64,000 nt of DNA, from assembly GCF_902806685.2 (NCBI RefSeq), contig NC_048546.1, positions 4,030,001 to 4,094,000 on the forward strand, read 5' to 3'. A program made the translations under genes and the position numbers. The first letter of the stretch is position 1. Each line of letters starts with the position of its first letter. This document shows positions 11,882-21,437 of this stretch, one piece after another. A model generated the notes under the pieces. That model made no database searches and was not told the origin of the DNA. It saw only the letters and a list, made by a program, of their open reading frames with translations. This DNA is from Maniola hyperantus (Eukaryota; Arthropoda; Insecta; Lepidoptera; Nymphalidae).

Positions 11882-12324
11882 TGTGATATATGATGTGATG
11901 TGATGTGATAGTAGGGAAATCGGGATGAAAGATTCAAACGTAGAATGTTTACAGAATTTTCGATAATGAGCGAAACTTTTTCATTTACTTACGGGTGTTG
12001 AGTTTCCATCTTGCTAAGTAAAGATAAAAGGAATTGCTAACCTGCTACCAGTACCACTTAGACAGATCAACACTTTCCTAAGAAACTAAATTCTATACGC
12101 TTTACTAGAACGGGGTTGTTTTCGCCTGAAAACTGAAAAGTTTTAGTACTGAAAATGGGGTAGCTAATAGATTAGTAGCTGGGTCCACGCCAAAACACCA
12201 AGACTGAAAGCAAACTTTCAACTTTTCGGGTGATTTCTTCACGAGGTTGCCTGGTAGTGTGGAAGCCCACTAAGAACCTATTTTTAGGTTAACACTGAAA
12301 AGATCCTTTGTGTAAAAACTATCC
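11882..12324. other. No recognisable feature
   Basis: Starts with a short TGTGATGTGATGTGATG simple repeat (about 11890-11910). The rest is unremarkable. Confidence 0.4.
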
Positions 12325-12327
12325 ATA

Positions 12328-12553
12328 CTATTATTATAAATACGAAAGTGTGCCTGTCTGTCTATAAGCTAGCTTTTCACGGACCACGGTACATCGTTTA
12401 ACAGACGAAATATATACAAAGATAACTTGTATCCCGGAGAAGGACATACTAGGAAAGGAAAGGATATTCCTTTTGATCCCGGAAAGTCAAGGAGTGTCAA
12501 GGGATTCAAAAAAACATAAATCCATATGAACGAAGTTGCGGGTATTATCTACT
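12328..12553 (-). repeat. Fam-A copy, degenerate
   Basis: Reads TATTATAAATACGAAAGTGTG at one end and GAACGAAGTTGCGGGTAT at the other. The middle includes AGCTTTTCACGG and AGGACATACTAGG. Confidence 0.65.
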
Positions 12554-12584
12554 TGGTATAGATATATACCTAACTTGTACTGAG

Positions 12585-12848
12585 AATAAAGGTGTAAGCC
12601 ATAATCTACCTCGCTGGCCAAAGTGCGAATTGGCAGGCTTTACACACCTTTTTGAGAACATTCTGGATAACTCTGATCATGCAGGTTTCCTTAAAGTGTT
12701 TTCCTTCACCGTTAAAGCTGTATAAGTGTTAAACTGTCTAAACTAAAACGTCGATATCTCTAAAATGGTGCGTGGCCGGATTCGAACGCTGGACTGCGCT
12801 AATAATGGGAAGCCGACGTCTTAAACACTTAACTATCAAGGCTGGGCT
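12585..12848 (-). mobile_element. SINE-1 copy, diverged
   Basis: The conserved words (TCGCTGGCCAAAGTGCGAATT, AGGTTTCC, GTTTTCCTTCACCGTTAAAGC) appear in reverse order of the sense sequence. The tRNA-like head near 12775-12846 is degraded, although GGCCGGATTCGAACGC still resembles a reverse-complement B box. Confidence 0.75.
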
Positions 12849-13208
12849 AGATTTGATATAGTCCTATTTAATTAAAATTTGAAAGTCCCTCCCTACGAGG
12901 CAAAGGATATTCAATTATTTTTTATAGGTTTCCAAAAAACTAATTTTGTACTAGTACGTTGAAGCCGTTGTTTATTCAAGATACTCTTATTTTGGGGAAT
13001 TCAATCTGGGTAAATTCGGTTGCTACGTGACCAGAATGCCTATCCACTTTCCACAGATTTTCCAATAAAGCGTAAATGATAGGCAGTGAAACGGCCAATA
13101 TTCTTAAACTAGTTTTATTTGAATACTTAGTAAAAACGGAATACCTTTAGGTATGAATTAATTAAAGGTCAACAATCAAAAAGACGAAAGACGTGTAAAT
13201 AATAATTA
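12849..13208. other. No recognisable feature
   Basis: No repeat word or open frame is recognised. Confidence 0.4.
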
Positions 13209-13209
13209 A

Positions 13210-13530
13210 CTAGTTGACGCCCGCAACTTCGTCCGAATTTGATATAAGTTTTTTAATAAATCCGTGCAAACTTTTTGATTATCCGGAATAAAAAGTATAG
13301 CCTGTCTTAAAAATGACCATCTCCAAGATGCAAGCTAACTCAGTACCAAATGGATGATGTTTGTCCTCGTGAATTAGGTATTTTGGAGATCCCGTGAGGA
13401 CTCTTTGATTTACCGGGACGAAAAGCAGCCTATGTAGGCCCAGGGAAATAAGCTAACTGTGTGCTTAATTTCAACAAAATCGTTTGATCGAATGGGCCAT
13501 GAAAAGGTACCAGGCAGACACGGGACACTC
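13210..13530 (+). repeat. Fam-A-related composite
   Basis: Two successive partial units each carry a CCG-GA-AAAAG-AGCCT block (13283-13300 and 13418-13434). A tail with ATCGAATGGGCCATGAAAAGG resembles the repeat at 29718-30018. It is either a longer member of the family or two nested copies. Confidence 0.6.
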
Positions 13531-13540
13531 ACACTTTTCA

Positions 13541-13761
13541 TCTAAATATATAAAAGGAAAAGGTGACTGACTGACTGACTGATCTATCAATGTACAGCTC
13601 AAACTACTGGACGGATCGGGCTGAAATTTGGCATGCAGATAGCTATTTTGACGTAAGACATCCGCTAGGAAAGGATTTTTGAAAATTCAACCCTTTAGGT
13701 GGTGAAATATGGGTTTGAAATTTGTGTGGTCCACGCGGACGAAATCGCGAGCATAAGCTAG
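13541..13761 (-). repeat. Fam-B copy, near full length
   Basis: Begins TCTAAATATATAAAAGGAAA then the (GACT)n run, and ends CACGCGGACGAAATCGCGAG then CATAAGCTAG. Confidence 0.9.
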
Positions 13762-13837
13762 TTTATAATATTAGAATGGCGTTGGTGAATTTTATTTATA
13801 CAAAATACGTGGATGAGGAAGGCGGAGAACCGTGTTT

Positions 13838-13897
13838 GATGGCGTGCTCTTGGCCTATGTCCAGCACTGAACGCATACTGGCTGATGGAATGAAAAA
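13838..13897 (+). mobile_element. RTE-type LINE 3' terminus, very short
   Basis: GATGGCGTGCTCTTGGCC followed by TATGTCCAGCACTGAACGC matches the terminal segment of the RTE-like LINE tails seen at 33684, 51010 and 62570. A poly(A) stretch (13892-13907) follows. Confidence 0.6.
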
Positions 13898-13907
13898 AAA
13901 AAAAAAA

Positions 13908-14346
13908 ATTTCAAAGCATTATCTATTTACAAAGACTTGATTTAATTTTTTATGCCTGTTATCAATTACCATGAGAACAGATGTCAGCAACAACAACGGG
14001 ACTCGAAGATTTAACGTGCTCTGCCAGGCACGTAAAACGACCCTTGCCTTCTAATGCCCTTTTATTAGTGTCTTGACGATTCGTTTTTAGAGATCTTTAT
14101 ATTATATCTATCGTTATATAGTAACGTTTTACTACTGTTCTTTATTTTACTGTTTTCGTTGTGGATGTACAACCGTTAAAGCTATTTTATGAGGATTTAT
14201 ATATTATACTTACGTATTTTACTACTGGTGTGTACCACCCTATTTTTAGTTAATAAAGGTTCCATTTTCCGCTACTACTATTTTTATGTGTACCTACCTA
14301 ACAATGACCAGAAAAGTCCAGTCGATATAATTTTCAGTGACCCCTA
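13908..14346. other. No recognisable feature
   Basis: AT-rich sequence without supported genes. Confidence 0.4.
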
Positions 14347-14530
14347 GAGTGTTCGTATGAAATCATTGACCTACCGTTAACCTACCTAATGTTAACGGCT
14401 TCGGTATACGGAAAAACTCAATCTTCGAGTTTATGATTATACCTGAATTTGTGTAACCTGTAAATATTTTTTCTTAAATAAATATATTTTTATTATTATT
14501 ATACCTACCAATGATTTCATACGAACACTC
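14347..14530. mobile_element. Small element with perfect 22-bp terminal inverted repeats
   Basis: The ends 14347-14368 and 14509-14530 are exact reverse complements. The outer end begins GAGTGTTCGTATG. The interior holds a smaller inverted repeat (CCGTTAAC / GTTAACGG, about 14373-14397) and AT-rich sequence with AATAAATATA. The total of 184 bp and lack of coding fit a MITE. No unambiguous target duplication is visible. Confidence 0.65.
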
Positions 14531-14548
14531 GTAATACACGTAATTATT

Positions 14549-14572
14549 ATGCCTGCCTGCCTGCCTGCCTGT
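14549..14572. repeat. (TGCC)n microsatellite
   Basis: About five tandem TGCC units (TGCCTGCCTGCCTGCC), ending at GTCGCGGACG. Confidence 0.9.
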
Positions 14573-15235
14573 CGCGGACGATAGATTGCGTCCTGACTCG
14601 TCACTCGGCTCCCCTCTTTTGCGAACGTGTAAATGCACCGTTAGGACATAATCGGGTCAATACGTGAACCAATAACTTTTGAAAAGCAAACAAGTTTTAC
14701 GTCATAACAATTTTTTTGGCTGAACCTTTTCTAAATATTTCACCTCAATTTATAGTCCAAATGCTGCTTTTTTCAATTACCTCCCTACTCCCTAATCATT
14801 TAGACATGCGCTTGACACTAATGGAGATTTTTCATATAATATACTGAAGAGGATTTTTTAAGGCTATTCATCATGACTTTATTCTAATTAGCCATAATTT
14901 ATAGGGCATAAAGTATACATTTCCTAAAAATTTCCGGACGATAAATAGCCTCATCCTGCTGGGCGTCGTTTAACATGATTGATAGCGTTTTATTTCGGAA
15001 ACATGTCTAATAATTACTTATACATTACACGCAACATTATTTCATGGTAATAAATATTATTTTGTTGTATGAGGGTGGAATATTTAGTAGAAAGCAGTAG
15101 CGTGCAATGTTATAGTTAACTACAAAGATGCTTACCTACTGGGATCACACAACTTTCTTCCACCAAATTCTTGAAAACTCGACTTTTTTAGACTGGTAAG
15201 GGGCTGAAAAGTTTTGAAACATGCCCGTAGGTGTG
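14573..15235. other. No recognisable feature
   Basis: AT-rich. A short GC-richer stretch at 14573-14640 lies after the microsatellite. No gene is supported. Confidence 0.4.
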
Positions 15236-15470
15236 TATAGTATGGTATAGTATAGTATAGTATAGTATAGTATAGTATAGTATAGTATAGTATAGTATAG
15301 TATAGTATAGTATAGTATAGTATAGTATAGTATAGTATAGTATAGTATAGTATAGTATAGTATAGTATAGTATAGTATAGTATAGTATAGTATAGTATAG
15401 TATAGTATAGTATAGTATAGTATAGTATAGTATAGTATAGTATAGTATAGTATATTATAGTATAGTATAT
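15236..15470. repeat. (TATAG)n microsatellite, about 235 bp
   Basis: Uninterrupted pentamer units apart from a variant near each end (TATGG near 15243, TATTATAG near 15453). The period of 5 keeps frames open, so 113-116-codon minus-strand frames of YYTIL-type residues arise here. They are artefacts of the array. Confidence 0.97.
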
Positions 15471-15995
15471 CACTAGTCTGTGCCTCTACGCACACGCAAG
15501 CGTCTTTTTATATTTGTGAATTTGTCTTTACTTTTTAAAATACAAATGAATGAGCTGTGATTATCTGGAGTTTTATAATATTCGGTATTTAGTGGGAGTT
15601 TACTATAAAGAGAAAAATTACAAGGTGGCTTAGTTACAGATTATCGCAAAGTATAATAAATAATAATATGTATTTATACAGGTAAAAGTTGAAACTCATA
15701 GCTCAGTGCAAGTAAGTTGAATAAAAGAACTCTTTAAAGTATGAAAATACGATTTTGCTCTATTAATAGCGTATTTAGCTGCCACTACCATAAATCACAA
15801 AAATACATTAGCTAGCTTTCGCTTTTGCATTTGCGTGCATTTACAATGGCCTTTGCCTCATAAATATATATTAAGAAAAAAATAAGCGTGAACCATAAAA
15901 ACTAAAACAAAGATATTTTACTTGGTGAGGAAAAACTAAAATATACCTTGTCTACGCCTTGTACCTATATTTACAACACGTGAGCCATTTTTGAA
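15471..15995. other. No recognisable feature
   Basis: AT-rich sequence following the TATAG array. Confidence 0.4.
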
Positions 15996-16037
15996 ATTAA
16001 AAACCGGCCAAATGCGAGTCAGACTCGCGCACCGAGA
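15996..16037 (-). repeat. Fam-T terminal fragment
   Basis: AACCGGCCAAATGCGAGTC then AGACTCGCGCACCGA is the reverse complement of the Fam-T 3' end only. Confidence 0.7.
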
Positions 16038-16040
16038 AAG

Positions 16041-16799
16041 ATTCAGCTACTTGTTAAAACCTTTAAATATAATAATATTATCTAATATAAAATACATAAT
16101 ATTGAAACTCCATTTTTAAAAAGATTTTATCATTGATGCTTACATTACCTACTTGTGGACGCAAATAATGCTCTATTAGGAAGATAAATGAATTACCGGA
16201 AAGTATCTGTATAATAATAAAAAGAATTATACAATGCCTACTGATAGATAGAACTTGCTTAAATAAGTTTGCTATTAACTTAGGCTTTCACTTTTGTTAA
16301 TGGAATTTTCCATGTAATAAAAGGCTTAACCTTTATTTTTGAATGAAGTCATTTGTAGCGGAACCCTGTTTAATAAAAGGTATTGTTTGCTTAATACCTT
16401 TCTCAATCGGGGTAGGATAATATTTGACATTGTAAGCTCCATGATAATAATTGAAAGTTTGAGCCAACCAATGTAATAATAAAAAACGTTTGAAGAAAAA
16501 TTAAGCTGTGTACTGACCAGGAGAATTCACATGTAATGTAACAATTTGGAAGGGCATTAAGTATATCAAAATGGTGTAGTAATGATTGGAGGAACATTCA
16601 CTTTTATTGACCGAGCGAAGTGAGCGTAGTTACTTCTTTAAACATAATAATTATGTAAACTGGCCTTGCCCGAATATTGCATCAAAATATAAAAAGCTTT
16701 ATTTCAGGGGGCTGCCATACGAAATGAGGGGCTTTAAAGTGGAGATTGAATTCGACGCTATAATGTCAAAAACGGCTGCATATTAGAAACTGAAACTTA
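16041..16799. other. No recognisable gene
   Basis: AT-rich. Overlapping 64- and 66-codon frames near 16403-16786 lack conserved motifs or codon bias that would support a gene. Confidence 0.35.
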
Positions 16800-16940
16800 T
16801 TTATTTTATTTTTATTTATTGACACTTTATTGCACACAACACAAAGTAAACATTGAAAAAACACAATACAGGATCTTAATCTAATAGATGTAGCATGCAA
16901 AGGCGGCCTTATCGCTAAAGCGATCTCTTCCATATAATTG
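16800..16940 (-). mobile_element. LINE 3'-end fragment
   Basis: Read on the minus strand, it contains GGAAGAGATCGCTTTAGCG, then AAGGCCGCC, and ends with TGTGTTGTGTGCAATAAAG then TGTCAATAAATAAA. This is a familiar lepidopteran LINE 3' end with an AATAAA signal. The upstream coding part is absent, as expected of a 5'-truncated insertion. Confidence 0.65.
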
Positions 16941-17812
16941 TACTTATGTATAATTTCAGTTATATCCTGTACTTATACAAAAGATAAGCACTAAAATTAG
17001 ATAAATATTATAAAGGAACGAAATTGTTTTATTTTTAATGGGCATCAGATTGCTAACATAACTTCACAATGTTAATAGATAGCAATTTCCACCATCTCCA
17101 ATAATAATCTTTAGCTCCTTTTACGGCCGCAAGGTCTTAGTTCGGGGCGAACCACTAAGTAATACTTATTTGCTACAGCTCTCACTTTATAGTAATGTAA
17201 TTTTTCAATACAAAAGTGCTCAATGTAATCTTTGACTTGACATACTCTCCGATGTAACGGACGAATCCGAGCTGTTATTTTACAAGTGACTGCTCCTGGT
17301 CAGTACGTACCTTTACAATCCAAAATAGAATAAATAGGAGATATTATATGTTACGTAGTAACGTAGGTTTGCAGAGTTACCTCTAAAGAAACGGAAAATT
17401 TTAGTTGTTTTCCCAGAGCGCAATTTTGAATATTACATTTTTTGCAGCTGTGAAATTTACTTAATGGCAAGTAGATAGGTACCTATTAATATAACAGTAG
17501 TAACTAAGTAATTGGTTTCGCCACTAGTTTTTGGCCCTGGTCGACTTGGCATTGACTGAAACGATTGTTGAAAACTGAGTTTGTATTTATTTATAAGCTG
17601 ATGTTAGCAAGATCCAACAATTTTGTCACTTAGATCAAATAACAATAATTTAATCATTATCCTTAGAAAAATTGTTATCACTTCGATTTTGATAACGTGT
17701 ATCTTTCAAGTTAGATTAATATATTATGCTAAAAGTTCCTCTTCAGATGCGTGCAATTTGGTGTCTCATATTTACGATTAAGTACGAGTACAATACATAT
17801 ATTATTCGTAGC
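16941..17812. other. No recognisable feature
   Basis: AT-rich sequence with no assigned feature. Confidence 0.4.
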
Positions 17813-17950
17813 GGGCTAACCTGGGGTATGGTAGTTTTATAGAACCCAGGCTGGCTTATCGGTTTCCTTGCATATCGTAGTGGAACGCTAAATTACTTTA
17901 CATTGACTGGTAGAGTCGCAACTAGCTATGCCGATACAGGCTCCCACGAT
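17813..17950 (+). repeat. Dispersed repeat fragment (Fam-D)
   Basis: AGCGGGCTAACCTGGGGTATG and AGTGGAACGCTAAATTACTT resemble a lepidopteran repeat of which other pieces appear at 37795 and 43025. Copies are too short to identify the parent element. Confidence 0.45.
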
Positions 17951-18221
17951 AACAAAGATTGTGTATGTGGAATACTATTTTTACTAAAGGGCTAACCTTT
18001 ACGGGCTTTTCATCTAAGTTTTTGGGCTAAACTGTAAAGGGTATCAGAGGGCGCAGTTCGGTGCTTTCTTCATACAAAGGTAGGAGGGTAATTACTACAT
18101 TATTTGATATTGTACGCTCAAAAACTAAGTATTCTATAGTAAACTTTTTAAAGTTATGGAACCAATAAGTAGCGTCAACTTCTCTCTACAGTGTCATGTC
18201 GTGAAGCTAGACTATTGCGCT

Positions 18222-18288
18222 GTAGTCGGAAACTTTTAATGATTCCTCATGCAACGTGATATCTATTCCAAACTCGTGTCTTATTACA
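18222..18288 (+). repeat. Duplicated 65-70-bp block P4, copy 1
   Basis: GGAAACTTTTAATGATTCC, then GCAAC, GATATC and AACTCGTGTC occur in the same order at 31527-31592. No known family is recognised. Confidence 0.6.
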
Positions 18289-18717
18289 ACATCGACATCT
18301 CTTTTAAAGTTTTCAAGCTGATAGGGGTAACATTTTAGAGATCATTGCTACCCTCTCTCTGACGTTTCCTGCCGTTTTTACATTTTTTATAATCTACTAA
18401 ATTGTGTTGTCCTCATGGTTTCGGTTCAGATTAAAATCGTTAATAAAATAAGATTTCGTGCATAACGAGTAAAATAATTTTACAAAATGTGTAATTACGA
18501 GAATAAAAAGTAGCACTACTTAATCACATATTATGTGAAAGACAGGAATTTTTCAACAGTAAGTAGGTATGTAAAACTCACAAATTGAGAATCAGCCCAT
18601 ACCACTAAAATTTTGTGTCCCCACTCTTCTATTAGATAAGATAAATATTAAGTTCCTTTTAAAGAATGCACTTTTCTTCGCCATCTCTTTATTGACGATA
18701 AAAATTTAGTGCTCCTT
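18289..18717. other. No recognisable feature
   Basis: AT-rich sequence before the direct repeat and hairpin that adjoin the retrotransposon. Confidence 0.4.
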
Positions 18718-18766
18718 GCAAGACTTCAATATCTCTTAAGCACACACATGAGTACAATAAACTATG
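18718..18766 (+). repeat. Direct repeat holding the empty retrotransposon target site
   Basis: The sequence CAAGACTTCAATATCTCTTAA then GCACACAC and GAGTACAATAAACTAT appears here uninterrupted. The second copy (18957-18977, resuming at 28414) is split at TTAA by the LTR retrotransposon, so this copy shows the pre-insertion arrangement. Confidence 0.85.
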
Positions 18767-18771
18767 GACTA

Positions 18772-18951
18772 AGAGCCAGCGCGTGCAGGACCTTCATTAT
18801 TTTATAAGAGCAGAAAGTTTCTCTGCGTATTGTCCCCAACACTGATCCCCACACCACGATTCAAACAAACGTTCCTCCCAGTATTGGGGACAATACGTAG
18901 AGAAACTTTCAGCTTTTATAAAATAATGAAGGTCTGGCACACGCTGGCTCT
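18772..18951. repeat. Fold-back hairpin, 73-bp arms
   Basis: Arm 18772-18844 (AGAGCCAGCGCGTGC... through GTCCCCAACACTG) and arm 18879-18951 are about 90% complementary by eye and are separated by 34 bp. The pair lies between the two direct repeats, next to the retrotransposon. It may be a MITE or a local inverted duplication. No target duplication is visible. Confidence 0.8.
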
Positions 18952-18973
18952 CTCTCCAAGACTTCAATATTTC

Positions 18974-18977
18974 TTAA
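18974..18977 (+). repeat. Target-site duplication TTAA (5')
   Basis: TTAA immediately precedes the 5' LTR and recurs immediately after the 3' LTR. The paralogous empty site at 18718-18766 has a single TTAA here. Confidence 0.9.
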
Positions 18978-19285
18978 TGTTGGCAACACTGTGCAGGGAC
19001 AGCCATCTTGGGTCCGACAGAGAGAGAGGGTGGATGGACGATAGAAGCAAAAATAGGGATATACGCGGCGAATTGGATTGTACGACCGATTGATTATATA
19101 ATTTAATAGATGAGAATTGTGTAAATAACATTAAAAGTAAGTAAAGTGATTATTCAAAGTGCATACCTCAGTTTCATTGACGCATAGCTACCTAACCTAT
19201 AAAAGATCAACGAGCCTGCTGCTGCTGGACAATGCAGTGGATGGTGGAGTATGGGCAGCAGATTAGTAGGTATGGCGTTTTTACA
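18978..19285 (+). repeat. 5' LTR (308 bp)
   Basis: Starts TGTTGGCAACACTGTGC and ends GGCGTTTTTACA (TG...CA termini). It aligns base for base with 28102-28409. A TATAAAAG box lies at 19198-19205, and an ATTAAA that could serve as a weak polyadenylation signal lies at about 19130. The CTGCTGCTGCTGG run near the end is probably transcribed R/U5 sequence. Confidence 0.97.
19198..19205 (+). promoter_or_regulatory. TATA box of the 5' LTR
   Basis: TATAAAAG sits about 80 bp from the LTR end, a plausible position for a Pol II start within the LTR. The same octamer is at 28322-28329 in the 3' LTR. Confidence 0.6.
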
Positions 19286-21073
19286 TCCGAAGTGAGGTGC
19301 GACCGCAGCCCACCGCTGGTATGTGATATTATAATTATTTTATTACGGCCAAGAAATACGTCCTACTTGAGTTGGTTGGATTATACCTAGGTACCATAGC
19401 TAGGTACTAGCTACAATGATTACTTATCTGCAAAGATTGGTAAATTACCAACCTTCTACCTACCGTTTACAAACACTACATGTCAAACAGGGAAAACTGG
19501 ATAAACATTAGGCGATTGCTAGGGGAATCCAGTATACCTAAGCCTAATTTCAGTTGGTTTTGACAGTCATATACTTTACCAGTTACCTATTCTTATATTA
19601 TCTTGTGAGAAAATATAAAAAGAACCTATGATTTAGATAGGTATTTAGTAGTAGAATTTGGATAGGTACCTACCTACCTACCTATAAGTTTATATTCACT
19701 TCAAATGTGGTGAAACCTTTTGATGATTGGTGTATAGATTAAGAACCTACCTATTTAGTTAGTGGGTTAGTGAACTTAAAGTAGGTAACTCTCATAACAA
19801 TTACCTACTCGAGGCTTTAGCAAAGTATCAAACTTTATGAAACTACAAAGTCTTGGTGATAATATAGTTTAACAATATAAGATAAACCTTAACTACTAGA
19901 CTGGATCAGATTTCAGTGAATATAAAATAAGATCAAATAAATCTGGCATCAACTGTGTACATTCTTGCCACTTTGTGGTGTTTAAGTTCCTAACTTCTTA
20001 TGATATTTAAGTACCTACCGACTAACTTTGTGAAAACATGTCCTTAACAAGCATGACAGTTAATAGGTACCAAGAGCAAGGTTTTACAGTGTTACTTTTC
20101 AGACAGTATACATAATATGATAGTACAAATGCTCGCAGGTATAGTAATGATTTGAAATTTACATACATCACATACAAAAGCCTACAAAGACAAGATGTTG
20201 TGTACACATATTATTGAGACAGTTGTCAGCCTGTGTGTGTGTATATAAGTGACGAAGTATATGTAAAATTTATGTATTGTATGTGCTCCAAATAAAATAG
20301 AAATAAGAATAAAAGATATTTTATAATATAGAGACAGGTGCAGACGGCAACAGGGTTAGGTTTGCACCCATCCATAGTCACTTGTACTGGTAAGTGCAGA
20401 CCTAGCTATGTTGCTGACTGTACATTTAAAGTGGACAGGGGCGTCGATGCTAAGGTTATTCTCATAAGTGAATCTGGGGTATTTACATCTTTTCTTTATA
20501 ATGTTGCTAAGGAAAAGGGGCAGAAAATGAACGTTAAGTATACAATTTAAAATTTTAGTGTCGATTCACAAACTACACCCGAAGCTAGCACAGTAAGCCA
20601 GCTGTGAACTAAAGTAGGGTGGTCTGGCCCATTCCTTATTACATTGGTAAATTAATGGTAATATTTTAAAATCTGGTTGCTATCAGAATCGGTACCACTA
20701 TCTGGATTTCTATTTTGGCCTAGTAGATAAAATGAAGTAATTAGGTACTTATCAACAGAATTAATTTAGTTTTGATATTATCATTATTAATATGAACTCA
20801 GGTATGCCATGAGCCACTTACAGTAGGTATGATACTCTTCACTAACATACTGCTTGGTCGGTTGGTATGTCGCCCGGTAGGCGACCTGGCACCTACCCGA
20901 TCGACGGACTAAAGAGGATATCTCCATTCACACCGTAACGGCGGTGTCCATGCACCTTAACTTTCGTTCATGACGTGCGTGCTGAGACTACTTGTTTGCT
21001 TTGAATGCTTATATACTTACTTAGGAAAGGATTCTAGTTTATGGGGACTATCCTCTCTGTCATCGACTTATTG

Positions 21074-21081
21074 ACTATGGG
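21074..21081 (+). repeat. 8-bp target duplication of the MITE (left)
   Basis: ACTATGGG here is repeated exactly at 21228-21235. An exact 8-bp duplication is the hAT hallmark. Confidence 0.9.
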
Positions 21082-21227
21082 CAGTGGCGTGCACAGTGTT
21101 TGAAGCCAGGGTAGGCATTAGTTAGGTAGAAACCTGTTTACTGGCAGGTCATCATGAAAAATATGCATTGAGCTATTACAACTGGGGTAAGCAGTGCATT
21201 TATGCCTCTATGACCTGCACGCCACTG
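21082..21227. mobile_element. hAT-type MITE nested in the retrotransposon leader
   Basis: The 146-bp element has perfect 12-bp terminal inverted repeats, CAGTGGCGTGCA and TGCACGCCACTG, flanked by the exact 8-bp duplication ACTATGGG. CAG-starting ends with 8-bp duplications are typical of hAT transposons. It has no coding capacity, so any movement would need a transposase supplied in trans. The insertion adds 154 bp to the leader. It either landed after integration or is carried by the whole retrotransposon lineage. Confidence 0.9.
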
Positions 21228-21235
21228 ACTATGGG
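21228..21235 (+). repeat. 8-bp target duplication of the MITE (right)
   Basis: An exact copy of ACTATGGG from 21074-21081, directly after the right inverted repeat. Confidence 0.9.
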
Positions 21236-21437
21236 GTAGTGTTTTACTTACCCCTACTAGGGAGTACATGTTTCATGCAGTCTGGGGAATGAGGAAGAAA
21301 GTGATAGGTTATTATTATGTGTTACTTATTTTCTTTTTTCTCTTTTCTCTTCCTTATCCCCACCCCTATTGTTTGTCCATATACCTGGTTACTGATCATC
21401 AACAACTAACAGCTAAGAAATAATATACTCTTCAACC

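Larger units (their letters stand above)
19286..21437 (+). other. Retrotransposon 5' leader
   Basis: This is 2.15 kb between LTR and the gag start codon, long for a Ty3/gypsy element. A primer binding site starting TGG is not found right after the LTR, which continues CCGAAGTGAGGTGCGACC, so the priming tRNA is unresolved. A GTCGCC / GGCGAC hairpin lies at about 20870-20887. A 70-codon frame (20338-20550) has no recognisable domain. A 146-bp MITE occupies 21082-21227. Confidence 0.8.

Noticed and set aside
15132..15495. 113- and 116-codon minus-strand frames of YYTIL-type residues
   Set aside because: Direct translation of the (TATAG)n array in overlapping frames.
18830..19093. 87-codon frame as a gene
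   Set aside because: It spans the right arm of the hairpin and the start of the 5' LTR. The end of the same peptide recurs at 28014-28217 because the LTR recurs.
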